Positions 45,332 through 56,505 of a stretch of 64,000 bases of DNA are shown here, piece by piece (positions within the stretch are counted from its first letter, which is position 1; every line of letters starts with the position of its first letter). The DNA lies in contig OY987226.1 in NCBI GenBank assembly GCA_963920705.1, positions 29,100,694-29,164,693 of the forward strand, written 5' to 3'. The translations under genes and the position numbers were made by a program. The notes under the pieces were generated by a model that searched no databases, had not been told where the DNA came from, and saw nothing but the letters and a program-made list of their open reading frames with translations. The DNA is from Odiellus spinosus. Its lineage: Eukaryota > Arthropoda > Arachnida > Opiliones > Phalangiidae.

Positions 45332-46101
45332 GTTCTTCCCTTTTTTAGGAGAGAAAGATGTTCTCTTATTTCTATAGACCAAGATTTTCCCACCGAAAAT
45401 ATAAAGTTTTACAAAGTCATATAGCAAGCCCCCGAAAAACGAACATTATTTAATGTTTAAATAATCATTAGTATAGGCTTAATTACCGCGTTAACAACAG
45501 CCGCGAAACGCGACCGCGAAAAACCGCGCGCGAGAAGGGGGGTGGACTGTCACCGCAGATCGCGATATAATACCTATAAAATTAAATGTCTTTTCGAAAT
45601 TAGAATCATTATAAGAGAAGGGGCTACCCTTTGGCGGATTTTCGAATCCGTCCTCTCCCTTTTCCTCCCCCCTACAAATTTCGACCCCTCCCTGCCCCCC
45701 CTGCCCCCCCTGCCCCCCCCTTAAAATCCGCCAACCCCTCCCCCTACCCCCCTCCTGGAGTCCGCCAATAGGGAGCATTTTTCTTTGTGCTCAAATAAAG
45801 GATCGTCGGTGGTCTTCCAATTTTGAAGCCTCCCGTGGCACGCGAAGCACTCGACAGTATCACCCCCTTTGTTAAAGTCCACCCGCACAATCTCCTATAC
45901 CGGAAGGTGCTTCCTTGCAAAGCATCGACATAGGTCTCTGATTTCCCTAACGCCTAACGCGCACGCGCGGGCGACAATTCTCCTATGACGTGTACTGTGC
46001 CAAGCGGCTACAGCAGTTTTTTCGCGATAGGGCCTCAAAGCCTAGGCTCAGTAGGCCGAGATTTAATTTGGCTAATCTGTTTGTTTGATTTCGTCATAAT
46101 A
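45332..46101. other. no gene; C-rich tract able to form a G-quadruplex on the minus strand
   Basis: At 45685-45722 the plus strand has three runs of 6 to 8 C separated by TG, preceded by further C runs; on the minus strand this is a strong G-quadruplex motif. CG-rich words (CGCGACCGCGAAAAACCGCG) lie at 45507-45526. The rest has no supported gene. Confidence 0.6.
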
Positions 46102-46458
46102 ATGGTTTATTGTAGCGCTTATTCGTGTAATTCCTCAAGCGCCAGTCCCGGTAATAGTTTTTACAGCTTTCCTTTGGGTAAGAAAGATATTTTAAAGCAA
46201 TGGCTCGCTAAAATTAAACGGAAGAACTTCACGCCGACTAAGGCTTCGCGAGTTTGTCATTTACATTTTGAGAAGGATTGTTTTGAACTAGATAAAAGTA
46301 GAGAATTTTTGAGCTCAATTGGTTACAACAGTAATCGACTTTCAAAACTAAAACCCGGTGCTGTACCAACTATATTTTCGTATAATGAGTCCAAAGGAGG
46401 AATGTTTTTAGAGGCCAATCAAACCATAACGAGGAATTGCGAGATGTTAATGCGGTAA
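46102..46458 (+). CDS. THAP-domain exon
   Basis: 118 codons starting MVYCSAYSCNSSSASPGNSF. It is a full THAP zinc domain: C-x4-C at the start, FYSFPLGKKDILKQWLAKI, SRVCHLHFEKDCF with the second Cys/His pair, and the closing KLKPGAVPTIF box. THAP domains bind DNA and occur in P-type transposases and in host regulators derived from them. The frame ends at TAA 46456-46458, but GTAAAT begins there too, so the stop may lie in an intron and this could be exon 1 of a longer gene. Downstream sequence is an LTR-retroelement gag, not a transposase, so the exon is an orphan. No frame damage. Confidence 0.8.
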   Translation: MVYCSAYSCNSSSASPGNSFYSFPLGKKDILKQWLAKIKRKNFTPTKASRVCHLHFEKDCFELDKSREFLSSIGYNSNRLSKLKPGAVPTIFSYNESKGGMFLEANQTITRNCEMLMR

Positions 46459-46520
46459 ATTGAGATCGTTTAGGTGAACCGAGGGATAGCCAGCCAGCCT
46501 TCTGTTTGGGGTTCACCTAT

Positions 46521-48163
46521 ATGCAAAATAGTTTACCTCGTTCTTCAGCCTCTGTACCTAGTCCCATCTTTCCTAGTGATCAATTTTCCCTTTTTACCGG
46601 ACAAACTCAACCAAGGCCTACAAATATGGGTGAGCGAAAATTCCTAATTTAGTCGATACTACTTGGACTACTACTAGGCCTATAATAAATCCTATACCTC
46701 AACCGCCTATACAACCTACGCGTATTTCATTATCTCCACCGCAGCGTAGGTCTACTAGCAATGTATTTCCATCTGCAACTCGAGTTTCCTTTCAAACACC
46801 TCCAAGACCTACCCATTTTACTAGGCAACCTCCTCCTACCACTAGCCAAAATAAATCGGGAATTTCGTTTTCTCCTCGGAGAATTTCTAAAGTTATTCGT
46901 AACGCTCACAAGCGTTCTAGACGTGTAGCAATTCCCAGCTTTAGTTCATCTAGTGTACCTACGATAAGTTTACAACCTTCTACGACGGGAAACAATGTAC
47001 CTACTTTTGTTCCGCAAACTTCCGGTAATTTTCAGACATCAGCCCCCTCTAATAGATCTATTCCATCTTATGCTCCTTTTACTAGTAGAGGCTTTCCATC
47101 ATCAGGCTTATTTGGGGTTTTTCCAAGGTATAACATTCCTCCGACACCTAGTAGTAATTTTCAGCCCATTTCTACTACAGGCTCTTACTTACCTACACAT
47201 GGCCAAAATACTAGTAGATCCCCAAGAACATCCAGACATAGTTCTAGTAGAAATATACCTACTCAACCTTTACAGAATATTCCTAGCTCATTGGCCGTTA
47301 CTTATGAAGGCATTAGGGACCTTATACGTGGGATGACGCAGTGTTTTGCAACTATGCAACAAACCCAGACTAACACGCAATCTTCTGTTCCACCATCCGT
47401 AATCTCACCACTTATTGTAGCGCAACCTAATTTATCTCAAACAACAGCCTCACAAGGTATAGTTCGGCCTGGTCCTATTAATAAGTACAAACCTCCGCTA
47501 CCTACGTTTCAATTTTCCGACGATAGGAAGGAAGTTATTGAATATTTATTCCAGTTAAAATCATTTCAGAGGATATATGGTTTAGAGGTCACCGAAGTAT
47601 TACATGTAATACCCAGTAGTTTAAAGGGGAAAGCTTCAGGGTGGTATCGCTCTGAAGAATGTGAACATATAATATCATTTCCTACGCTTATTGATAAGTT
47701 GAAAGGAAAATTTTTATCGTCCGCTAAGGAGCATAAACTAAAAACCGATATATTACAAACTAAGCAATTAACAAATGAACCCGTTGCAATTTATATTGAT
47801 ATGGTTCAAAATCTTAATTTAGCTTTGAGCGAACCTATTGTGGAATCTCATTTAGCGCAACATTTAGTAGAAAATATGAAGCCTGAGATCAGTAGATTTT
47901 TACCTACTGTATATACATCTCTAGAATTACTAGCAGACAGCGCAATAAATGTGGAGAAAAGAAATAAGGCCTTTAAAAATTTAACTTCCGCGACATCTAA
48001 AGCTAAGCCTACTCCTACTACGACACCTACTCCATCAGTTAGAGCAGGACCATCGCAACCTGCTAGAGCAGGAAGAGGTTTTAGTCATTCCAATTTAACT
48101 TGCCATTATTGCAATAAAACTGGACATAGACCCAATTGTCCAGATTTACCGGGAAACATTTAG
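46521..48163 (+). pseudogene. LTR-retroelement Gag with zinc knuckle
   Basis: A Met at 46521 opens a Pro/Ser/Thr-rich N-terminal region that changes frame near 46640 and again around 47000-47290. The capsid-like part (47291-48163, 290 codons, open) includes FSDDRKEVIEYLFQLKSF, VIPSSLKGKASGWYRS, FPTLIDKLKGKFLS and VAIYIDMVQNLNLALSE, the layout of Ty3/gypsy-type Gag. It ends with a CCHC zinc knuckle, CHYCNKTGHRPNC (C-x2-C-x4-H-x4-C). The protease follows on the same strand. No LTR could be assigned to it in the window. Confidence 0.8.
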
Positions 48164-48229
48164 GCAGGTATAAGAACAGGGGTTGGTATCCCTGCCGAAG
48201 TCAAACCCCTCTAAACCAGAAATCCTTAG

Positions 48230-48769
48230 GCAGTGTAAAAATAGGCCATCAACCATCCTTTGCCTTACCTCTTTCTTTTCCATCTACGAAATTACCTTCA
48301 CATATATTTTTTTGCTAGGATTGATAACGGAGCCGAAGGTAGTTTTTTATCACTAGACACATATTTTAAACTCAAAGACACCCCTTATCTAGTAGAATTA
48401 ATAGATGATTGTGCTTTTATGCCAAATGGACACTTTCTACCAAATAAAGGGAAGGATATTTTAGATTTTAGGATGAGTAATATCTTTACTCGTGAATTTA
48501 TAAAAGTACCTACTCTCTATTGTCCTGTTATTTTAGGTCATGATTTCTTCCTACAGCATCAGGCTATTATTAATTATAAAGACATAGTTACTTACGCCTT
48601 TGCCACGACTCCACGAGGTAACCGCCTTTGTACAACGTATCAAAAAATTCGTTCAACAACTTCTGACGTTGCGTACTTAACGGAAACTTATTTTCCAAAA
48701 ACCGGATTTTTCAAATGTTTTAGGTGGGCCGTGGGCGGCAATTTTAAAAATTGTCGAGGCAAAACGTAA
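48230..48769 (+). pseudogene. retroelement aspartic protease fragment
   Basis: ARIDNGAEGSFLSLDTYFKL holds the active-site Asp as DNGA, where most retropepsins have DTGA or DSGA. CPVILGHDFFLQHQAIINYK is the usual second conserved block (ILG-x-D). The open frame (48260-48769) follows Gag after about 100 bases with stops. It ends before any reverse transcriptase, so the element is truncated on its 3' side near 48770. Confidence 0.75.
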
Positions 48770-49189
48770 TGTTTTTTCTCGACCCTATTTAGACTTTTCA
48801 AGAATTACGTAGCGGCGATTTTTATGCCGATTGGCGTTATCGGAAATCTCCTCCAATGCCAAAGAGATAAAATCAAGCGTCGCCGACGAAGGAAAGAATG
48901 TTTCCCTATATTTGACGATGTCACGACTCCAGTTCAAAATCAGCGGAGACGAACTTGGCGAGATTTTCAAGTCTGAAAAGAGCCAGTTCTTTAAATATTT
49001 ATTTGTAAAGAAGTTGAAATCAAAACTCGCTCAAGGTAATTACATTTTTTCTATCGCTCTTAAACTCCTATTAATTGGCTCGCTTTAGAAGTTTGTAACC
49101 GTTTCTTTATATAATCCAAAAAAGGATAGCCCTAATCAGAATTAATATCAAAACTGCTCACAAAGAATTTAAAGAATAGATTTCAGGAT
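48770..49189. other. one possible exon, otherwise no gene
   Basis: The frame 48831-49035 on + (MALSEISSNAKEIKSSVADE) ends at a GTAATT donor-like site, so it may be an exon of an unrecognised gene, but support is weak. An ORF on the other strand (48785-48970) overlaps it. Confidence 0.3.
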
Positions 49190-49249
49190 CGGGACCCAGG
49201 CTTAAGATTTGAGAATAAAATAACTTCGAGAAAATTGAAATAAAAGAGG

Positions 49250-49644
49250 CTGACAACCTTTTATAATTGTATTTTAGAAAGTCTTTATTTTACTTACTAA
49301 CGAATCCATAATTATAGTTTTTGAATAACTTTAAAATAATAGCAAAGAATGATTCCGGGTATTTCACCGTCACTTATCAGATATAATATATCCACGAACT
49401 ACTCGCGGTAGAGTTTAAGAGGAGAACTGTGTTTCAGTCCTGTCTCTTCACGTTCTTATACTGCGTGTTAAAAAATGCAGGGACTGGCTTTTCGCCGTCG
49501 AAAGAAAAAACATTAGATGAACTTGTCACGTGACTATTAGAATTTTATCGATAAGGAGGTAAGGGAGCAGACGACGCAAAAAAATTTAAATCCTTAACTG
49601 GGACGGACGGACACTCGATGGTAGAGCAGGACATAACCGTTACA
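49250..49644 (-). repeat. probable 3' LTR of the minus-strand retroelement
   Basis: On the minus strand TGTAACGG begins at 49644, just downstream of the last ORF (stop at 49692). It contains a TATA-like CAGTATAAGAACG near 49460 and an AATAAAG polyadenylation signal near 49280. The order TG..., TATA, polyA signal fits an LTR. The second LTR is not in the window, so the far boundary is uncertain. Confidence 0.4.
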
Positions 49645-49691
49645 TCCGCCCAGCCAAAAAGATTGCGTCATCTGGTCTTTTTATAAAATTG

Positions 49692-50457
49692 TTATTTCCC
49701 TTCTTCTCTCTCTTTTCTTCTACGTTCTTGTCTTCTTGTGACTCGTTCCTTGCTTTTCTTCTTTCGGGGCCAAGGACAGTCGCTCTCGTGATGTGCCTCT
49801 AATTTGCATCTTCTGCAGGGTAAGGCTCGGTCCGGATTTACTCCCTTTTTAATGTTGGGTATGGGAGCCTGCGCTGCAGAGTATGGCTGAGGTGATATGT
49901 TCCTTTGAGTGACGATTGGGGCGTTCGGAACCGAACTTCGGGACGCAGTAGGTGCTGAACCTCTTCCTATGTGTTCTACCAGGTCATCTGGATTGCTCCT
50001 CTGCCTTGTTCCTCTTCCTCCTCCTCGACCTCTCCCTGGTGAAATACAATTGTCCAGATTGGCTACCGTCTCGGCGATATATTCTCCATAGGTTTGTGGT
50101 CCAAATACGACGCTAGTGTTTATGTTGATTTCCACTTGCGTTGGTTCTCGTCCTTCCTCCTTTTCTCTGTCCAATATCATTTGAGTAACTCTATCGGGCT
50201 TCGGGCTGAAGTCGAATCGAGGAGGAGGGGGAGGATTCCAAGCTGCTGTGTAAGGTGCCAATCCAGTTCCCCAAAACGAAATTTCTCTCCTGGGCGGTCC
50301 TACTGGACGATAAGGAATTGATGTTGTTGAACTGGGAGGAAATTTCCTCTTAATTTGTTCCGTTGGTGAATAATAGGCGGGGCCAGAACCGCAGGCTCCG
50401 CTAGAAAAATTTCTAAAAGTCTTTGGTAGATTTGTTTCGTGCTGAGCGTCCATACTT
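49692..50457 (-). pseudogene. retroelement third ORF, C-terminal half with zinc knuckle
   Basis: Open for 253 codons from 50453, and in phase upstream to the edge of the CACTG transposon at 50457. Rich in Pro, Arg and Gly: SYRPVGPPRR-type segments and ISPGRGRGGGRGTRQRSN. It carries a CCHC zinc knuckle CRRCKLEAHHESDC (C-x2-C-x4-H-x4-C) and ends with a very basic tail (KERVTRRQERRRKEREEGK). These are nucleic-acid-binding features of a nucleocapsid. It is the continuation of the ORF at 54879-54159; deleting the transposon and one TT copy makes the two halves collinear in frame. Confidence 0.75.
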
Positions 50458-51480
50458 CACTGTAAAAAATAAAGGGTCGGATAAATACCTTTAAAGGTAT
50501 TTCTGCTTGCCACCCCAGGCGCACCCTTTTAGGTACTTATTAATACCCTACTTTAGGGGTATTATAAAATACCTTCTATTAAGGGTATTAATGAAGACCT
50601 TTGGGGTACTATTTAGCACCATATATGGTATTTCTTCAGACTTCAAAAAAATACTATTGGGGTTCAAAAAAAGACCTTTTGGGTCATTAGGGGTACTAAT
50701 TGGTACCATATATGGTATTTATCCAGACTTCAAAACTTCGCTTTAGGGGTACGAAATAATACCTTTTCGGACATTAGAGGTACTAATTGGCACCATATAA
50801 GGTATTTTTCATACTTCAAAATTTCGCTTTGGGGGTGTGAAGAAATACCTTTTCGGCCATTAGAGGTACTAATTGGCACCATATAAGGTATTTTTCGGGA
50901 AAATAAAAGATACTTCTTTCATTATTTAAATAGTAGCAAACCTGGAAGATTTATTTGTACAAAATAATGGGTTATCATACATGACAATGATTTAAAAATC
51001 AAAATAAATCCTGATTTGTATTATGGTTTCATGCATTTGAAAAAGAGGTTTTAACACGAGTTGATGCACTTTGAGAAATGGTTTTTCACGAGGTTACAAG
51101 TTTGTTAACTTTAATTTTAGTACAAAGTTATGGGTTTGAAAAGAGGTTTTTAACAAGTTTATGATTTTGGTTTTTAAAAGAAGTTCATTAATTTGGAAAA
51201 GAAAGCTTTTTATAAGACGTTTATGCATTTTGAGAAAGATGGGTTTTATGGATTTTGAGAAATGGAATTTTATCACAAATATATGAATACGTTAGTTTTA
51301 ATCACAAATTTATGGGTTTAGTATTTACCACAAAGATGGGTTTCAAAAAGGCCTTTTACAACAAACTTATTTTTAAATACTAATAATGAGTCATTAAAAA
51401 CTAATAATGAGTCTTTAATTACTAATAAACCATTAAATACTAATTGTGAATAATTATTTATATAAAATTACTATGAATTA

Positions 51481-52305
51481 TTTATTACTAAATATGAATT
51501 AAATATTACTAAATATGAATTAAATATTACTAATTATGAATTAAATATTACTAATTATGAATTAAATATTACTAATTATGAATTATTAATTATTTAATAC
51601 GAATTATTAATTATTTAATACGAATTATTAATTATTTAATACGAATTATTAATTATTTAATACGAATTATTAATTATTTAATACGAATTATTAATTATTT
51701 AATACGAATTATTAATTATTTAATACGAATTATTAATTATTTAATTCGAATTATTAATTATTTAATACGAATTATTAATTATTTAATACGAATTATTAAT
51801 TATTTAATACGAATTATTAATTATTTAATACGAATTATTAATTATTTAATACGAATTATTAATTATTTAATACGAATTATTAATTATTTAATACGAATTA
51901 TTAATTATTTAATACGAATTATTAATTATTTAATACGAATTATTAATTATTTAATACGAATTATTAATTATTTAATACGAATTATTAATTATTTAATACG
52001 AATTATTAATTATTTAATACGAATTATTAATTATTTAATACGAATTATTAATTATTTAATACGAATTATTAATTATTTAATACGAATTATTAATTATTTA
52101 ATACGAATTATTAATTATTTAATACGAATTATTAATTATTTAATACGAATTATTAATTATTTAATACGAATTATTAATTATTTAATACGAATTATTAATT
52201 ATTTAATACGAATTATTAATTATTTAATACGAATTATTAATTATTTAATACGAATTATTAATTATTTAATACGAATTATTAATTATTTAATACGAATTAT
52301 TAATA
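51481..52305. repeat. 21-bp satellite array, about 34 near-identical copies plus diverged edge
   Basis: AATTATTTAATACGAATTATT repeats in register from about 51590 to 52305 with only one or two variant units (AATTCGAATT near 51742). The left edge (51481-51590) holds older units of the same length (AAATATGAATTAAATATTAC type), so homogenisation has spread over the core only. AT content is near 90 per cent. Confidence 0.93.
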
Positions 52306-52952
52306 AGAGAAATTAATCCAGTAATTATTAAATTCTGATCTAGTATTAATAATCCATGAAAAATCCATTTTAATTATAATTGGTCTAATCATAGTTAATT
52401 TGATTCTATCATCAATAAATTTCAATCAGTCATAAAGCTTTAAATAAATTTAATCACTTTTATTGGTAAAATTGTGGTTAATTTTAATTTAGATTAGGAT
52501 TAGCTTCATCGATTAGATTTATTTTTGATTATATTTAAATTATAATTATTAAAATGGAATTAAGCGTTTAAACTGTTTTAATAGATTTTATCATAATTAA
52601 ATTAATCTTCTTCATCATTGTTCGATTGTCACGTGAATCAAAATATTCTGTCTAAAATTCTGTTCGCCAAAGCATTTTCTACCGCTGGCAGCCAGTGTCA
52701 GTTAAAATTTCAAACCAGTGGCGTTATTTTTTCATGGTGATTTTCAGTCAACACTTTCTACCCCATCCTCCCTTTGCGGTAAGCCTGATAAAGAAAAATT
52801 CTTCACTCCACTGCTCTGTATAATACAACAACGGTTGTTAAAAGCCTCCTCCATTCGATCCTTGCTTTTACGTGTCGGAACCACAGGTCGGTTCTTGCCC
52901 TGTAGTTGGATTAGACCAACACTTCTGTTCTGCCGTTAATAGTCTCATGTGT

Positions 52953-53010
52953 AGGCCTTGGTAGCTCAGTTGGTTAGAGTGTGGGACAGTTACTGAACGA
53001 CCCTGAGGTG
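52953..53010 (+). ncRNA. tRNA-derived fragment (SINE head or tRNA pseudogene)
   Basis: GGCCTTGGTAGCTCAGTTGG followed by TTAGAGTGTGGGAC reproduces the 5' half of a tRNA, with the A-box TAGCTCAGTTGG. No B-box (GTTCGA-type) follows in the next 60 bases, so it is not a working tRNA. Sequence on each side (52835 and 53075) shares GGTTGTTAAAA(G/A)CCT(C/T)CTCCA. Confidence 0.55.
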
Positions 53011-54158
53011 TGTCTTATGTTGTCATATCAGGATTCCTGTTTATCCACTTAAATCATGTTTAAACCGTACCTAATGGTTGTTAAAAACCTTCTCCATACC
53101 ATGTTATTCTATCTTTTAGGACAGTGATCGGCAGAATAAACTTTCCCTTTTCTGTTATATCAGAATCACATTCAGTTTGTTCCTGAAAAAATAAGAGTCC
53201 TTCACTCCTTCTTCAAGTTGAAATAACTAGCAAAGGCTTAAGCTTGATAGGATTATGCTAAGCAGCTAATATACTCGTGAAGGAATTATTGCATATGTTC
53301 GAAACTTGAAATTTGGAAAATCATGAAGATTTATAACATATATAAATTAATAGATATGCCTACCTTTCAATCTGCGTTTCAGCAACCTTCGATTTCAAAG
53401 AGTTAAATACAAGTTAAGCTTGCGCCTAAATTGATGGCTCGGTCGCGTCTCTACTACGAAGAAAACAGAGAGAATACTTAAACGAAGGAGGTGAAAGAGA
53501 CTGCCCGTTTTCCCGTTCTAACGCGCTTACCGCTTATTGTGCGCTAGGTACAAGCTTCCACTCGTTTGTTACTCACTCAGAGATAGATATCACCTCCGCC
53601 AAAAAGTGACGCGGCACCAAGCGTTATTCTCTCGTCAAGGTTGCTAGAGATATTTCGCTGGATTCTAGTCTCCCGAGCGTTAACATTTGAATCCACAAAA
53701 ATACAATTTAAACCTTGGGGCGCTTGTTTTAGTTTACCTTCTATTAATGACATTAGATATTTTACTTTTCTCCAATTAAGATCCCAATAAAACATTAATA
53801 TCAACAATATGTATAATAAGACTTACAATGATTTTGGAATAAAATTTCCAGCGTAGTTTTCATTTCGCGGGGTTTCCGATTGTTAAGCCTAATTTGACAA
53901 AAGTAGGCTTAGGAAAAAAATTTCACGAGTTTGGTTCGATAATACCTTTTGGGGTTTTAAAAAAGACCTTCTTTACTCATTAAATACCCTTCGGAAGTCG
54001 AAAATACCCTAATGGTATTGAAAAGAACCCTTAAAAATTCTTAGGGTGTGTTTAAGCGCCATCGGTAGTACTAATAAATACCTTAAGGTGTTTTTCCATT
54101 AAAAGTACCTTTTAAGGCGTTTAAAACGACCCCAAAAATACCTTCATTTTTTACAGTG

Positions 54159-54879
54159 TTGGTTTTGGAATAACAGCACGAGAATTTTCTTTTGCAAGGG
54201 TAGAGGGATTTTTCATCCCTTGGCGGGGCTTTTCAGCCCCGCAGAACCTTGATAGGATCGGTTTTAACAGCTCGTTTAACTCCTCTTCCGTCACTTGCGT
54301 AATCAAGGCGTCCTGGGCTGGTTCCACCTCAGTTTGAGTACTTTTGTCGTCTTCCGCTTTGTTAGTTTGCGATGATTGATTCTCCATCGAAAGTTCGACT
54401 TGCGATTCCACGCTCATCACCTCCATTCGTTCATGAATGCAGGGAATCTCCTGACGGGATGACGAATGATCAATTCCTTGAGCATTGAGCAGGCCACCAC
54501 ACTTGAGGCAGGGACAGATGACCTGACGAAGCAGTCGTAGTTTGTTGATGTCTAGGACGACTAATACTTTTAAGTCCCTGACGACTACCGCCCTGCTTAC
54601 TACGGTTGCACAGTCACCGTCTTGCCGAGTTAACTTTAAGGCTCGTGACATCCCCAGGAGACGGGAACGCTCGAAATCTGGCCATCGTTCAAAAAAAATG
54701 GTTTTCTCCCAATCTTCAATTTCTTGGATCTCGATATGTTTCGTCCCGCTCAATTCGAGAAGACGTAAGGCTCCAGTGGAGATGATGACGAACGGGCTCG
54801 TGAGCATAATTGTGGCTGGCATCCATATTCGTCGTACGGGTCCTTTAGCATCCTCAACTAGGACAAGGAATGATCCCAT
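54159..54879 (-). pseudogene. retroelement third ORF, N-terminal half
   Basis: Starts at ATG 54879 (MGSFLVLVEDAKGPVRRIWM), five bases after a splice-acceptor-like ATATTTTTCTAG. It lies after the pol frame and overlaps its end by about 28 bases or less. The first 120 residues are mixed alpha/beta. Then come a CPCLKC pair, an acidic Ser/Gln-rich region and ELNELLKPILSRF. Reading continues in phase into 50457-49692 when the CACTG transposon is left out. A spliced ORF after integrase is where an env gene would sit, but the content here is nucleocapsid-like. Confidence 0.7.
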
Positions 54880-54906
54880 TGGTCCCTAGAAAAATATTAA
54901 CTTTCT

Positions 54907-56505
54907 TTATTTCGCGTCCCGAATTGTTTCCCAAGGTTCATTCGATATAGTTCGTTTTTCGAAGCAAAATTCGTCGACACTAAGATTTTTAATCTTCTGG
55001 TCTTTTAGAAAACGAGAAATGTCTGGTTTGGATCGTAAGCGTTTATAGGGAAGCTCGGGTGGAGGATAATAATAGATATCCAATACAGGTTCTCCGGTAC
55101 GGGACTTTTCTTTTCGAATTACTACTTCTCTTTTCCATCCTTTTCGGAATGGATTTCTGAACCGACTAGGATTAATCGGGACAGAGAAGTCACTCTGTTG
55201 CTCAGACTCTGACTCTGACGATTTATCAGAACCACTTGATGACGTAGATGCGCGCTGTCTATTATCATCCAAAGACTGTGGTCGTTCGTGCGGAAAGTTT
55301 AATTTAAGTTCCCGTGGAGGATCGGAGAATAATTCGAATATTTCCGGTTCGGATTCGTCTGGTAAATCAGACACTTCTGGAAATGATTCCTGAGCTTCAT
55401 CTTCGGAGAAATGCGACGGTACTTCTGACAGAACTGGTTCCTCCTGATGGTTGACATCTGCTGTGGAGTCATGGGCGGAAGTCTCCGCCTGTACTTCTTG
55501 CGCAGAGGTCACCGAGACAGGATCAGAGATCACTGAATCAGGACGGGCAGGAGGGATCTCAACCGCTGAAGTGTCAGTATCGCTTGTACTCACTCCTGTA
55601 TCTATAAAACGACGGCGATCGCTGGAATTGCTGGAGGATGTTGAGCCTCGTGATCGTTGGTTTCCATCCGACCCGGCCGTGGTCGAATGATCCTCGGTTT
55701 CACTGGGGCTCGTGTCCACACAGACTTTCCTGTTCGTCCAGTATAGTTTTAAGTGAGCGATATTTTCTGTACCAGCATTTGCTCCTGTTTCTGGATTCTG
55801 CAATTTGTATCGTAAACGATCTATCTTTTTTACAATTTTGAAGGGACCTTCCCATTTTGGACATAGCTTGGCTGCCAGATTACTCGCTGCATGTGACAGA
55901 GGATGTGTTTCCTTCCACACGAGTGTGCCCACTTGAAACTCTACTCCTTCTCTATTCCGATCGTAGTATCGTTTTTGATGTAACTTCGCCTTCTTGGCAA
56001 ACTTGCGAGATAAGGCGAGTTGCTTCGCTAAAGAACCCAGAGCAGAGGATCGTTCTGTGAATTCGGCTATTGGCATGCCTACGTCAAGGTCCCAAGGAAG
56101 TCTCGGCTCCTTCCAGTGTTCAAATAGAATGGAGATCGTCCTGTTGTACCATGTGGAGTGGAATTTATCGCGAACTGGATAAAAGGAAGATTTTCGTCCC
56201 ATCTTCGATGATCGTGACCTACGAACATTGATATCAGTTCTCCCAGGACACGATTCACTCGTTCGACTAAATTCGGTGTGATGTATCTTGGTCGAATATG
56301 GAAAATCTTCAGAACGTCCTTCCACAATTGGCTTACAAACTGAGTTCCATTGTCGCTTACGATGGTCTTCGGACAACCATATCGAATTATCATGGAAACT
56401 AACTTCTTCGCACAGGTTTTAGCTGTTATGCCCCTGAGCGGGTAGAGTTCGACGTACTTGGTGGCATAATCTGTAAAAACCAGGAGGTACTTGACGGGTC
56501 CTTCT
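54907..56505 (-). pseudogene. Ty3/gypsy-type integrase and long C-terminal extension
   Basis: From 56505 the catalytic core reads YLLVFTDYATKYVELYPLRG (first Asp), TIVSDNGTQFVSQLW (second Asp) and NLVERVNRVLGEL (Glu), then DENLPFIQFAINSTPHGTTG. One frameshift occurs at about 56090. The other frame goes on with FAKKAKLHQKRYYDRNREGV and the GPY/F module (WEGPFKIVKKIDRLRYKL), followed by about 280 Ser/Glu-rich residues to the stop at 54907. Protease, reverse transcriptase, RNase H and the integrase zinc finger are missing because the sequence changes abruptly at 56505. Confidence 0.85.

Larger units (their letters stand above)
50458..54158. mobile_element. CACTG-type DNA transposon, non-autonomous, 3.7 kb
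   Basis: CACTGTAAAAAAT(A/G)AAGG begins at 50458 and occurs inverted ending at 54158. TT lies on both flanks (50456-50457, 54159-54160), a 2-bp target duplication. The first and last 400 or so bases carry many copies of AATACC/GGTATT words, typical of subterminal repeats of CACTA-like elements. No transposase ORF is present. The inside holds a 21-bp satellite and a tRNA-like fragment. The insertion splits a retroelement ORF. Confidence 0.8.

Noticed and set aside
52953-53010. Functional tRNA gene
   Set aside because: A-box half only; no B-box or acceptor-stem closure found.
50458-54158. LTRs of the retroelement
   Set aside because: At first the AATACC/GGTATT regions looked like LTRs, but they are inverted with CACTG ends and split an ORF in frame, so they are the ends of a DNA transposon.
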